From NCBI GenBank assembly GCA_016718875.1, contig JADKBL010000027.1, positions 1 through 64,000 on the forward strand: a DNA stretch of 64,000 nucleotides, given 5' to 3'. Each line of letters opens with the position of its first letter. Positions within the stretch are counted from its first letter, which is position 1. This DNA is from Bacteroidota bacterium (GTDB lineage Bacteria > Bacteroidota > Bacteroidia > Bacteroidales > VadinHA17). The position numbers and the translations under genes are program-made. Of this stretch, positions 26,014-36,228 are shown piece after piece. The notes below the pieces were generated by a model, which saw only the letters and a list, made by a program, of their open reading frames with translations, was not told the DNA's origin and searched no databases.

Positions 26014-28887
26014 CTAAAATCCTATCCTGTATGTTTCGATGGAGTTTTTACCGAGCTCAATCTTAAGATCCTTCCCTTTTTGTCCGGTATTCACAATATC
26101 CTCTTCAATCAAATTGGTTTTTATAAATGATGTTGCCGGAAACCAGATTTTAATATTCACGGTTTTGTTTTGTGACTCCATGTTTACCAGCCTAAGGATC
26201 AGACTATTGCTTTTATCATCTTTTTTTAATGCTGTTACTCTTACAAGTGGTGATGCAACAGACAGAAAACTCATTTCAGCCGGCAGGGCTCCTTTCCGGG
26301 GCTTATCAATTACAACATGATACAATGGATGATTTCCCTCAACACCAGACTGATAGCCGTTCTCCCATCCGGGCAGGTGCGAAGAGAGGGTAAACCTGAA
26401 TGAATGACTGCCCTTCTGATGATACCAGTTGCCGAGGTAATGACAACTTTTATGTGAGGAAAGAAGAATACCCTGAAGCACAGGATAATCGACAGATTCA
26501 CGTCCGGGATCAACCCAGTCGATTACAGCAAGATTGGTCGACATTGTAACTCCGAAATTACTATTGCTTGCTGAAACAAAATTCTCTATCTCTCTCGGGT
26601 GAATCTCACGGGGCATCTGCCTGTAGGTTCCTTCCCAGCTCCATCCGCGAGGCGATATGTTCAGCTCATCTTTATTAACATTTACAATACCCATTGGCAC
26701 ATCGTATGTTACCTGAGCCTCTTTCATGGCCAGCGGGAATACTGCTCTTATCTGGCGGTTATGAACTCCAGGCCAGTCGGGGATCTCATATTCAAAGTCG
26801 ATTTTTTTAATCTGATGATAGACTGTAATTATCTGTTTTACAGTGAAATTACTCATAGCAGCAGTCGATTCAAAAACTGATGAAACAGCTGTGTTACTCT
26901 TTAGAGACCATACCTGCTTTTTCATTGAAAGAGCTTCATAGCCGTCATAATTCAAAGGTGTTATCCTTACAAACTCGCCGGCTCCGTTACCGTTATAGCC
27001 AAAGTGAAGGAGATCGCCTCCTGCGTATTTGGTAGTATTCAGCAGCTCCCTTTTCAGTTGTTTATCATACAGCTCAGTTATACCTCCCTGTCCGAATTCA
27101 ATCCTGAAAAAACTGTTTTCGCAGAAGTTGTTACCAGTCTGCACTTCACTTAATGATTTGCCAGTACCCTGTTTGATGTAATAAGTTTTATAACCAACAG
27201 ATGGAACTTCTGAGGCTATGAATGATACATATTTCCCGGAACCTTTCTCAGAGACCGAAGAAGGAACTGTTTTTCCCTCTGAATCAGTTATTATCCAGCC
27301 GGGTCCCTTCATATTTGTAACATCAACATCCACAATGCCGTCACGGGTCCATGAGAGATCATTGAATACCACAACTGAACCTGGTTTAGACACAGCTATT
27401 GATTCTGAAAGAGACTTAAGTGACCCCGCCAGGATCTTCTTCCCTGTCTCATTTCCAGACTCAAGATATTCCCTGAAAATGCTATCGGTTATCTCCCCGT
27501 TCTTCCCTCCCCAGCCATGATCGGGGTATATGGAATTATACCATCCGTCAGTGAGTTCTTTTAACGGATATGACTTCAAATCTGATTTGACAACTCCATT
27601 CACTGCACTGAACATCTCTGCAGCAGGAAGGCCTACAGCAGCCGCTTTCTTAGCCCTGATAGCCTCATAATGAGCTGGTCCGTGGATATATAACCAGAGA
27701 TCGGGACGCTCACCTGATACAGAATCGAATTTCGCCTGAGGAACATCTATCTCATGCAGAAAGTCCTCAGTTGTTGAATGACGCAGAACAGGGATATTTG
27801 AACCCGAGTTTTTTGCAATATCGTTCCATTCATTTATTATCGGTGTATAATCTTTCGGCCCCCCTGCATCAGTACTGATGACCACCCCATAATGAGCGGG
27901 AAGGTTATGTTCTGCATAGTAATCATCCCAGTTCTTCAGTACTTTGTTCAGCTTCTGAAATGCTGTAATTACATCACCTTCAAAATACTGATAGACAAGC
28001 AGAGCCCAGCCGTAATTACCCGGACTGTAGGTGAGTACTTTGGAGCCATCTGGACTGTACCAGTTATAGAATCCTTCCTTCATCCGGCTTATAACCAGAT
28101 ACTTAATTCCTGACTTTTCAAAGATCTGTGGTATCTGGGGAGTCCTCCCCGGTACGTCAACATTATATGCAGCAAAAGCATCCATTCCGGGAAGGTTGTC
28201 TTTTATCCATTTTCGTCCCAGATAAGCCTGCCTCACCAGCTGCTCACCCGATTCAAGACCCTCATAAGGCTGGTTGAGAGTTGCTCCCCACAGGAACTGA
28301 CCATTCTTATATGCATCAAGAATTCTCTGCTTTTCTTCCGGAACTGCCTCAAGTACTTCCATGAGATTTAGTGTCTGTTCCATCTCAAAGCTGAAAGCTG
28401 GATTTCTGCCGATCTGATCAAGCGCCGGAATAATGATATCATGGATCCTTTCCACACGACATGAGTCAGGAGTATTCATCCAGGCAATATCCTGATGAGA
28501 GGAGCAAATTATATGGATTGTTCCTTTTCCAAAGTAACCCCAGTCGGATGAAATAAGCGGACTAAAGAGTTGTTTTGTAATAGTTTTATTATCACCTGAG
28601 GTGATGATAAGTTCTCCCTGATTCCCTGCAAGAGGCAGAAAAAGCTCAATTTTATCCGTATTTGTCCGGGAGTACTGTATCTGTTTACCATCAATATTTA
28701 AAGTAAGGTCCCTGTCTGTGTCAGATATGTCAAGCCAGGCTTTTACGAGATATCTCCCTTCAGACAATTTGTACTGGTAAGGCACAAAATAATTAACTGG
28801 GATCTCCTTTTGTGACCACCCAAACTGTGAACTGAGAATTAACAACAGGATCAAAAACGTGAAATATCTCCTCATCAGACTGATCAT
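26014..28887 (-). CDS. GH38 alpha-mannosidase-like protein 4
   Basis: The start at 28887 (MISLMRRYFTFLILLLILSS, SQFGWSQ) gives a signal peptide and 957 residues. An extra N-terminal beta-sandwich of about 100 residues precedes the GH38 core. Core motifs: IICSSHQDIAWMN (zinc), AYNVDVPGRTPQIPQIF (nucleophile Asp region), WLYIHGPAHYEAI, DHGWGGKNGEITDSIF. The C-terminus YDVPMGIVNVNKDEL ... NSIETYRIGF matches copies 1 and 2. It follows the GH29 gene in the same direction by under 60 bp, so co-transcription is likely. Confidence 0.87.
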   Translation of the reverse strand: MISLMRRYFTFLILLLILSSQFGWSQKEIPVNYFVPYQYKLSEGRYLVKAWLDISDTDRDLTLNIDGKQIQYSRTNTDKIELFLPLAGNQGELIITSGDNKTITKQLFSPLISSDWGYFGKGTIHIICSSHQDIAWMNTPDSCRVERIHDIIIPALDQIGRNPAFSFEMEQTLNLMEVLEAVPEEKQRILDAYKNGQFLWGATLNQPYEGLESGEQLVRQAYLGRKWIKDNLPGMDAFAAYNVDVPGRTPQIPQIFEKSGIKYLVISRMKEGFYNWYSPDGSKVLTYSPGNYGWALLVYQYFEGDVITAFQKLNKVLKNWDDYYAEHNLPAHYGVVISTDAGGPKDYTPIINEWNDIAKNSGSNIPVLRHSTTEDFLHEIDVPQAKFDSVSGERPDLWLYIHGPAHYEAIRAKKAAAVGLPAAEMFSAVNGVVKSDLKSYPLKELTDGWYNSIYPDHGWGGKNGEITDSIFREYLESGNETGKKILAGSLKSLSESIAVSKPGSVVVFNDLSWTRDGIVDVDVTNMKGPGWIITDSEGKTVPSSVSEKGSGKYVSFIASEVPSVGYKTYYIKQGTGKSLSEVQTGNNFCENSFFRIEFGQGGITELYDKQLKRELLNTTKYAGGDLLHFGYNGNGAGEFVRITPLNYDGYEALSMKKQVWSLKSNTAVSSVFESTAAMSNFTVKQIITVYHQIKKIDFEYEIPDWPGVHNRQIRAVFPLAMKEAQVTYDVPMGIVNVNKDELNISPRGWSWEGTYRQMPREIHPREIENFVSASNSNFGVTMSTNLAVIDWVDPGRESVDYPVLQGILLSSHKSCHYLGNWYHQKGSHSFRFTLSSHLPGWENGYQSGVEGNHPLYHVVIDKPRKGALPAEMSFLSVASPLVRVTALKKDDKSNSLILRLVNMESQNKTVNIKIWFPATSFIKTNLIEEDIVNTGQKGKDLKIELGKNSIETYRIGF

Positions 28888-28944
28888 TTTAAATTTCAGA
28901 ATACTAATAATCACTTATTTACAAAATGCATTAAAAACATAAAA

Positions 28945-30390
28945 TTATTTTTCATTCAGAACCTGAAACTCTGCAAGAGAAACCCCTTCAAGAGGAGAAA
29001 GTTCACCCGGAAATGAAAGTACATTGAATTGGTTTCTGCCTGTAATGAATTTCGGAATCAGAATCCGGACCATTCTGGCTTCCACGGGAGGGAATTTTCT
29101 CACGAAATCACTCCCTGCATTCTCTTCTTCAAAAATGGTTTTCCATTCCCCTCCGGCCAGGTACTGAACTTTAAATGACCTGATATGAGACTCATAAGGT
29201 TCTGAAATCCTGACAGTATTGAATACCAATGATTTCCCGAGGTCAACTGTAAGCGATGGCATCGCGTCATCGGGTTGGGGCAGCCACCTGGTATTCGGAT
29301 CTTCATCAACAGCAAATTCGGGAAGGTATTCAACTCTCCGGTTAAATAATGATGATGCCTCCACAGGTTTGTAACCGGTAAGTGTCCGCAGCTGAGGCAG
29401 CCTTTCCGGATCGTCAATCACCTCTTTCAGTTCCAGGAGTCTTTTTACAAGGTCAGTCGGTATTTGCCCTGAAAGATCAGGTGGAACATCCAGGAGGAAA
29501 TTTGCTCCACGCTTAATTGATTCGCTGTACCAGTAATAAAGCGTCCTCACCGATTTTGTAACATCACCGGGTAACCAGAACCAGTTCTGACTGAGAGTCT
29601 GGCAAACTTCCATAGGGATATAATATTTCTTTCCTTTAATCTCCTTTACCGGGTTATGACCTTCTTTGGGAGGAAGGGTCCTTTCACCATTGGTAATATC
29701 AGCAGGGAAATTCGCAAGTACAGATCCGTCAGTGAATCCGTTGTTACAGGTAACCAGGCAAGCCGGCTGGTGCGATTTGACGAGGTTATAAAGTTCAGTG
29801 CGCTGCCCCTCAGTGAGTCGGGAAGGTATATCGATCCATATCTCAACCAATCCCTGGTATCCTGTAACAAGCTCTGAAATATGGTCTCTGGTCAGCCTGA
29901 AGTACTCTTCTGGTGTAGAAAAAGGCTGGTTATGATCATCCCACAGACAATAGTACAGAGCAGGCTTAATACCGTACTTTCTGCAGCTTTCCATGAACAG
30001 CGAAACCATGTCTGCTTTGAAAGGGGAAGAAGCGATATCGTAATCATATTCTTTCCCTTTCCAGATTGCCTTACTGTCCCACAGGCAGAATCCACCTGTA
30101 TGCTTGGCCGTCAGTACAGCATATTTCATTCCGGCATCCCTGGCAGTCTTTATCCACTGGTCAACATCAGCTCTGGCAGGATTGAATCGTTCGGCAGGCA
30201 GTTTACCCCTGTCGTATTCAGCCCCGGCAAATGTATTCATGTTGAAATGAATAAACATGCCATATTTCATTGCTTCCCAGTCCGATACCTGGCTTTTTTC
30301 ACTTGCAGGCATGAACTGTGCAGCAGATAATAATGGTAATGTCAGCAACAGACAATATATCAGATATATGCTTGTCCTTTTACATCTCAT
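28945..30390 (-). CDS. Secreted GH29 alpha-L-fucosidase with C-terminal discoidin-like domain
   Basis: This 481-residue protein has a signal peptide (LPLLSAAQ). GH29 motifs: MKYGMFIHFNMNTF (residues 41-54), YAVLTAKHTGGFCLWDS, and LVEIWIDIP with Asp187 at the expected nucleophile position. The C-terminal 130 residues (VDEDPNTRWLPQPDDAMPSL, VQYLAGGEWKTIFEE) form an F5/8 type C-like carbohydrate-binding domain. The layout is close to GH29-B enzymes that prefer alpha-1,3/1,4-linked fucose, but specificity cannot be assigned. It would remove fucose from complex glycans before the GH38 enzymes act. Confidence 0.85.
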   Translation of the reverse strand: MRCKRTSIYLIYCLLLTLPLLSAAQFMPASEKSQVSDWEAMKYGMFIHFNMNTFAGAEYDRGKLPAERFNPARADVDQWIKTARDAGMKYAVLTAKHTGGFCLWDSKAIWKGKEYDYDIASSPFKADMVSLFMESCRKYGIKPALYYCLWDDHNQPFSTPEEYFRLTRDHISELVTGYQGLVEIWIDIPSRLTEGQRTELYNLVKSHQPACLVTCNNGFTDGSVLANFPADITNGERTLPPKEGHNPVKEIKGKKYYIPMEVCQTLSQNWFWLPGDVTKSVRTLYYWYSESIKRGANFLLDVPPDLSGQIPTDLVKRLLELKEVIDDPERLPQLRTLTGYKPVEASSLFNRRVEYLPEFAVDEDPNTRWLPQPDDAMPSLTVDLGKSLVFNTVRISEPYESHIRSFKVQYLAGGEWKTIFEEENAGSDFVRKFPPVEARMVRILIPKFITGRNQFNVLSFPGELSPLEGVSLAEFQVLNEK

Positions 30391-30425
30391 ATCTCAAATC
30401 TTAAAAACTGCCTGTCAGTACACTC

Positions 30426-32073
30426 CTATTTAAACTCAAAAGCAACAAGAGTTCTGGGTGATAATTCCTTAATGCTAAATATGTTGTTACTCTTAGAAAC
30501 AAATACTTTTCCCTGAACAGGGATAGTTAACTTCGGTGTCAGGGAAGAGACTTTTGCCATTTCGAGTGTCACATCAACAGGATTATCATTGAAATTTTCA
30601 AGAATCAGTGTATTGTCTCCCATGAGATAAATGCTCACTTTATTGGGTGCATCAAATTTGATTCCGAGAGGTGCCATCAGCTTATCCCTGACAGGTTTGA
30701 GCTCTTCCTGAGTAAGTTTCAGCAGTTTTTTGGGATCATCACCTACTTTGAGGACCATAAGATTTTTGTTTTCAAGAAGTTTCTGATCTGTAAGCCTTTT
30801 AGCCAGTTCTTCTGTAATCAGCACCTGTTTTCCTGAATTAAGAACCTGACAGCTTCACAGAGAATCCTGCTTCTTTCAAAGCATGAGAAGTATAAATAGC
30901 AGATGCATTGCTGCTTGTCAGTTCATGACCCGGAACAAGAGGGCAGACCAAGCATTCCCAAAATACTGAAGATATAATTTTCCTTCACATTGTCGCTGTT
31001 TGGCAGCTTAGGAAGATAAATTCCTTTCAGAGGTTTGTCCTTTATCATTCTGGCAAGGTCGAAAAGAAAGGTAAGTCCTTTCTTAAATGCACATGATGTT
31101 TTTATGGGAGTGCCTTCATAGCCACTGTATTTGTTAGTCTCTGGCAGACTTCCATAATGGAAAAGCATAATCTCTTTACCGTTTCCAAGTACAGTTTGTC
31201 TGGCTTGCTCAACGTAGAAATTCGGAGTAGTACCCAAGAGCGTCGATCCATCCGCCGCCTGCTTTTGCCTCCTCTATTCCATCGAGCCATCGCATTATGA
31301 AAAATGCATTATACTGAACATCCCCGCCTGGTTTGACATCATAATTGTAGTCGCGGGTTTCAGTACCCACCCAGGTGAAATCATAATCCTTGCTCTGACG
31401 AACGACCTCATAACCACGGTCATGGAAGGTGTCATACCACAGAGGGTACTTTATGATGACTTTTAGCATTAGGATTAGCTGCCTTAGCTAGTTTTAGGAT
31501 ATGGTCATGGCTGAATTTTACCAGCTGGTCGCTTACTGAACTTTGCCCAGTTTCATCTCCTCTTGCTTTACGCAATCTTCACAGGTACACTCGGTAAACA
31601 GAAAATCATCAATCATAATAGGGTCAAAAATTGAGGCAGTATACTCAAAGATCTTCTCCAAATTCGGCAGTAAGATCACTTGTATAGCATGGAACATTTC
31701 CCCATCCGCCGATACCGTTCTTTCCAACATTAACTGTTGTTACACAACCTGCAACGTCAAATCCTTCCTTTTTAAACCTGTCTCTGGCCTTAATCAATGT
31801 TTCCTTTTCTGCATAATATCCACCACGAAATGATTCAATAAAAACCCTTGTAAGACCAGTCTCTTTGCACCATTTTACTGCTGCTTCAAGACCCTCAGGG
31901 GTATTGATCTTATCCCTGCAATCCTGTGCAGTGAATAATGTGGATATTCTCAAAACATCCTTGTTCTTATTGGCAGCCTCCCATAATGGCTGGGAGCAAA
32001 CTGATGCAGAATAAAAAATTGTTATCGCTGTGAACAGAGCGATACACAAAAAAGGTTTTAAGATTGTTTTCAT
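30426..32073 (-). pseudogene. Secreted TIM-barrel-like protein of unknown function, broken into at least five fragments
   Basis: Consecutive minus-strand fragments in changing frames make one gene. 31645-32073 holds a signal peptide (MKTILKPFLCIALFTAITIF) and LRISTLFTAQDCRDKINTP. About 31533-31680 holds YTASIFDPIMIDDFLFTECT with a CTCEDC cysteine cluster. 31209-31469 holds VIIKYPLWYDTFHDRGYEVV. 30923-31237 holds KEIMLFHYGSLPETNKYSG, and 30426-30824 a C-terminal beta-domain (NIFSIKELSPRTLVAFEFK). The joined length is about 545 residues. The DDF and barrel-like strands suggest a glycosidase-like fold, but I do not recognise the family. At least four frame changes make this the most damaged gene in the window, either a true pseudogene or a stretch of poor sequence. 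Confidence 0.6.
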
Positions 32074-32111
32074 ATTATGTCATGTATTAAATAATTGAAA
32101 ATTATAGTTTC

Positions 32112-33965
32112 TTACTCAATAAGGGTGCAAAATCCTCCATTGGCTGATATTGTCATATGCAATGTACTATCTTTTGTAATAGTTTCCTTTCTGATCGCAA
32201 TATTTGTCATTTCTTCTCCGGGTTTGTCTTCAAAAATCTCTATTTCATATTTACCATCTTTAATGAAACCGAGATTGATGTCAATTTCTCTCTTTTCTCC
32301 TGAATTAATACCAGCTATGAACCATTTATCTCCCTTCCTTCGGGCCAGGCATATATAGTCTCCGGGATAACCATCTATAAACCTGGTTTCATCCCATGCC
32401 GACTCAAGTTTTTTCAGGAAATTTTTAGCGGGTGATTTAAGATAAGCTTCAGGGCGATCGGCCATGACCAGCCATCCCGATTCAACAATTACTGACAGAG
32501 CGAGCTCATGAGCATAGGTAGTTGTTCTCGGAACTTCAGGACGGATTGTAAATGTTACCGGTGTATAATCCATCGGACCAACAACATTGCGTGTAAAAGG
32601 AAGTGTGCAGTTATGAACCGGTGAAGGAGAATGATTTGCCTTAAAGGTGTAATATTCAGCTCCCATTACTGCTTCAAGAGTCATAACATTAGGATAGGTC
32701 CGGCGCTGTCCTCTTGGCATTGTTTCTCCGTGGAAACTTACCATCAGCTTTCTCAGGGCAGCATCCTTCATGGCAGAATTACGGAACTGCATGGCATATT
32801 GTTTATCGGAATCGATATAATCGATCTTAATCCCTTCTATCCCAAGATCAAGATATCTCCCGTAAATATGATCACGGCCTTCAGGAGTTTTTAAGATATT
32901 TATTTCATCCCATCCATATACACTGATATTTTTTGACCGGGCATAAGAAGTAAATTCCGGAAGCCAGTCAGTTGTCTCCCAAAGTTTTGAAGTTCTGAAA
33001 GGTGAACCTACAAGGGAAACATCAAATTCGATCCATTCCCAGTTCATTTCAGCGGCGAGATCCACGTACATTTTAAGAGTGTCGATATAACTGTTAGCCA
33101 TCCAGTTACCCCACCATGGGAACACAGCAACACCCGGCTTTATCCAGCTCATATCAGAAATTACCGAGGGTGGATTCAGGTTTTCTACCATGACTGATTC
33201 AGTAATGGTCCCGAGATCAGTTCCTAAAATGAATGTCCGCCATGGTGATTCCCATAATGATTCCACAGAGTAGCTTTCTTCAGGCAGTTCGATTTCAAGC
33301 TCATTTCCGGTGCCGCTTTTCCTGAGATGGCAGGCAGGCTGATTGTAGACAGAAGCTTCTGTCAGCAATAACCAGAGACTATTATCAATATGCATAAGAG
33401 CAGGGAAAGAAAGTGGCTTAAAGCCGATTGTATCAAGTGATCTCTCCTGGTAAATATTTTCATAATGAGGAACGTAATCCATCATCCAGCTTATCGTGTT
33501 CTCAGGTATTCCAAACGTGGTCAATTCCTTTCTTACAGTTATGCCTGCCGGACTATCAACTCTATATCTGAAGGCAACTCCGTCATCATATGCACGGCAA
33601 ATAACCTGAAGAATTTTGCCATTTCTGTTTATAAAATCGAAGACAGCCTCATTTGCCTTGTTGACATAAACAGAAGTTTTTCCCGTTGGCAATGAATATG
33701 TTTCATCAATTACTGATCTTTCTGCTGTTTTAAATGAAAGACCTGAATTGAAATCATACAATGAATCTGCCAGTTCAAATCCCATCAACGATTGCATAAT
33801 TGCATCTTTTCCATGTGACCGGATGGAATAAAACAATGTACCGTTTTCATTCAATTCCAGTGTGATAGCAGTCTGTTTGTCAGGAGATGTAACTGTCAGA
33901 TTTTTAGTACATGATGTACTTAAAATGATCAATGAAATTAATGTGATGCTAACCGGATTCTTCAT
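32112..33965 (-). CDS. GH97 lipoprotein glycosidase (alpha-glucosidase/alpha-galactosidase family)
   Basis: This 617-residue protein has a lipobox (IILSTSC, Cys19). GH97 features: N-terminal super-sandwich (LTVTSPDKQTAITLELNENG), YDDGVAFRYRV, WWGNWMANSYIDTLKMYVDL, GIEGIKIDYIDSDKQ near residue 385, and the family signature NCTLPFTRNVVGPMDYTPVT. The Asp pair in KIDYIDSD suggests the retaining branch, where this Asp is the nucleophile as in alpha-galactosidase-type members; the inverting SusB type uses Glu. It is intact and lies between the broken 30-32 kb gene and a six-hairpin glycosidase. Confidence 0.88.
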   Translation of the reverse strand: MKNPVSITLISLIILSTSCTKNLTVTSPDKQTAITLELNENGTLFYSIRSHGKDAIMQSLMGFELADSLYDFNSGLSFKTAERSVIDETYSLPTGKTSVYVNKANEAVFDFINRNGKILQVICRAYDDGVAFRYRVDSPAGITVRKELTTFGIPENTISWMMDYVPHYENIYQERSLDTIGFKPLSFPALMHIDNSLWLLLTEASVYNQPACHLRKSGTGNELEIELPEESYSVESLWESPWRTFILGTDLGTITESVMVENLNPPSVISDMSWIKPGVAVFPWWGNWMANSYIDTLKMYVDLAAEMNWEWIEFDVSLVGSPFRTSKLWETTDWLPEFTSYARSKNISVYGWDEINILKTPEGRDHIYGRYLDLGIEGIKIDYIDSDKQYAMQFRNSAMKDAALRKLMVSFHGETMPRGQRRTYPNVMTLEAVMGAEYYTFKANHSPSPVHNCTLPFTRNVVGPMDYTPVTFTIRPEVPRTTTYAHELALSVIVESGWLVMADRPEAYLKSPAKNFLKKLESAWDETRFIDGYPGDYICLARRKGDKWFIAGINSGEKREIDINLGFIKDGKYEIEIFEDKPGEEMTNIAIRKETITKDSTLHMTISANGGFCTLIE

Positions 33966-34032
33966 TTGTTTAATCTAATATTTGAATATCTGATATCATG
34001 GAAAAAATCATAATCAATTGAAAATCAATACA

Positions 34033-36207
34033 TCATTTTATCTCAATTGCCTCCCCTATCGGTTTTGTTGAGATATGAATACTATTCCGGTACACTGAAA
34101 AGTCATTCTTGCTGATCTGAATGCTGTATGAATTCCCTTTGAACCTGAAATCCTTCAATGTGCATATGCCCAATCCCTCGTGAGTATTCGGAGAAATTGT
34201 CATTTTATCATTGTCAATTTTTATCCCGAAAGTACCGAAGATAATCGCTTCCATTCCTGCTCCTGATGCTATTTCAACAGGCATTGAAGACCTGTCCTGA
34301 ATAGGTGCATCGGTTCTTGGGTTCTGTGGCAGGTAGGGAAAAAACTCTATATATCTCATGTGCCGTTGCAGGATGTCCCATCCCATCTCAGCGAATCCCT
34401 GTTTATACAGATAGCGTGAAAGTCTTCCGGGGGCTCCGGCATACTGCCCTCCTCCACCCCAATCGGAATCGATAAGATCCCAGTGAATCGAATCATTTCT
34501 TGCAATTGAATAAATCCCGAATTTACCCAGAAATACCCCTTCACGCAGATGACTTACAAGTTTATTTACCTGGTTTCCTGAAAGATAATCTGTTCCAAAA
34601 GCATCAAAAAGATGATTTGTCCAGATTGCAGTTTTGCTCCCATCGGGATAAAGATTTTCAAACCAACCAGTCTGATCGTTCCATAAACTGCTGTTCATCA
34701 GGTTTTTTAACTTCTCCGCATCCCTGCAATAGATATCCTTATTCCTGTCTTTCATAAAAACTGCCCACTCCGACATCCTGTATAGCAGATGGACTGTCAG
34801 AATATTTGTAATGGGAACAACATGATTATAACCATCGGTCCGGATCTCAATTATCTTTTCGGTATTGTAGCCAACATCAATCAGTCCCTCCTTATTAGTG
34901 TAATTTGTCTGCAGTTCCTTAACCCAGCGCTGCATCCATTCCCAAACAGTGGCTTCACCGGCCTTCTGGTTAAAGATCGTATAATCACCTGTATGCCTGA
35001 GGTATGCTTCGATCATTATCTGAAGTGCAAAGGGTTCCTGTATATATAGATTATCCCAGTATGCACCTTTCCAGCTTACGTATGTTCTCTTCAGTTTTAC
35101 TTCCCTGAAATCAGTGAGTATTGCCTCTTTAAGGCTCTCCGGGTCGAGCATTGCAAGAATATCAGAAGAATAGGAGTTGTCCCAGCTGATCGTGAAGGGC
35201 CAGTAACCAACTGCCAAGAACGGATTTGTAATGTAATTCGGATTTTCATACCTGCTCATCATCACTGACAGCAGGCATCTGTAATAGTATTCCTGCAGCT
35301 TTGCATTAGTACTCTCAAGCTTTGGGACATTATTATATGCCCATCTCAGTTTTTCCCGTGTAACCAGGTCAGCCTTTTCCATACGCTGCCGGATATCTTT
35401 CTGGATTATTTCAGGTGTGATCTGTCCGGCTTTATAAAACTTTACAGCGAAGTATGAGGTGATATATTCACCAGGGGGCAGTGAAATCTCAAATCCCTTT
35501 TCACTGGTTTTTGAAATATCAGAAGATACCGTCGCCAGCATCTGTTCACTTCCATAGGTAAAAGCATCTGTCTTTTTCGGCTGATCAGATCCGGACATTC
35601 CGTCGCAAATCATCTGACGGGCAATCTGTTGCGGGATTATCGTCAGGTTAAGAGGTTTATCCTCCCTGTTTCGGAGAGTCACTTTTAAAAATACCTCATC
35701 ATCACTGTATGAAACACTTGTCACGGTCTTTATTGAAAAGCTAAGCCATTTACCTTCGATCTCCTTGTGAAATGTTCCGTTCCTGAAGTAAGCATTAGGC
35801 TGCCATTTCTCATCCTGAGTAACCATCAGAAAGGGTGAGTTCGGACGGAAGTTGGAACCAAGGGGATCATCTCCCCTTCCATTATTTATCCATTCATCCC
35901 ATATCGCCGGGACATCATCTCTAACCGTTTTCCCTGTGTTGTTGTCGAAAAAATTCAGGTTAAAACTGTAGGAGGGTGAACTGAAGGGAAGGAACTGAAC
36001 ATTTGTGAAACAGGATGTGCTGTACTGACGCGGACAGGCAAATCCCCTGTAGTTGATAAGCATCAGCTGGTAATCGTCAAAACGGATCTGCTGTCGCTCC
36101 ATTGCATAATACTCGGGATCGGCAGGAGATACCCTATTCTGAGAGTTGCCAATTACAGATGATCCAAATAAAATCAGGATGGAAATTATAAATACTTTTA
36201 GTTTCAT
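34033..36207 (-). CDS. Secreted six-hairpin (alpha/alpha)6 glycosidase-like protein
   Basis: This 724-residue protein has a signal peptide (MKLKVFIISILILFGSSVIG). An N-terminal beta-domain of about 280 residues is followed by an (alpha/alpha)6 toroid with GYWPFTISWDNSYSSDILAM, EGLIDVGYNTEKIIEIRTDG, LIDSDWGGGGQYAGAPGRLS and PYLPQNPRTDAPIQDRSSMP. This resembles GH78, GH63 and GH37-like glycosidases, but the catalytic acids cannot be placed with certainty. It probably acts in the periplasm on glycan side chains. It is co-directional with GH97 (67 bp gap) and the M14 peptidase gene (21 bp gap). Confidence 0.7.
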   Translation of the reverse strand: MKLKVFIISILILFGSSVIGNSQNRVSPADPEYYAMERQQIRFDDYQLMLINYRGFACPRQYSTSCFTNVQFLPFSSPSYSFNLNFFDNNTGKTVRDDVPAIWDEWINNGRGDDPLGSNFRPNSPFLMVTQDEKWQPNAYFRNGTFHKEIEGKWLSFSIKTVTSVSYSDDEVFLKVTLRNREDKPLNLTIIPQQIARQMICDGMSGSDQPKKTDAFTYGSEQMLATVSSDISKTSEKGFEISLPPGEYITSYFAVKFYKAGQITPEIIQKDIRQRMEKADLVTREKLRWAYNNVPKLESTNAKLQEYYYRCLLSVMMSRYENPNYITNPFLAVGYWPFTISWDNSYSSDILAMLDPESLKEAILTDFREVKLKRTYVSWKGAYWDNLYIQEPFALQIMIEAYLRHTGDYTIFNQKAGEATVWEWMQRWVKELQTNYTNKEGLIDVGYNTEKIIEIRTDGYNHVVPITNILTVHLLYRMSEWAVFMKDRNKDIYCRDAEKLKNLMNSSLWNDQTGWFENLYPDGSKTAIWTNHLFDAFGTDYLSGNQVNKLVSHLREGVFLGKFGIYSIARNDSIHWDLIDSDWGGGGQYAGAPGRLSRYLYKQGFAEMGWDILQRHMRYIEFFPYLPQNPRTDAPIQDRSSMPVEIASGAGMEAIIFGTFGIKIDNDKMTISPNTHEGLGICTLKDFRFKGNSYSIQISKNDFSVYRNSIHISTKPIGEAIEIK

Positions 36208-36228
36208 TTTCCTTTATCTTTCTAAAAG

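Noticed and set aside
29881..30330. A 149-residue plus-strand open frame
   Set aside because: It lies opposite the GH29 catalytic domain; no protein family features.
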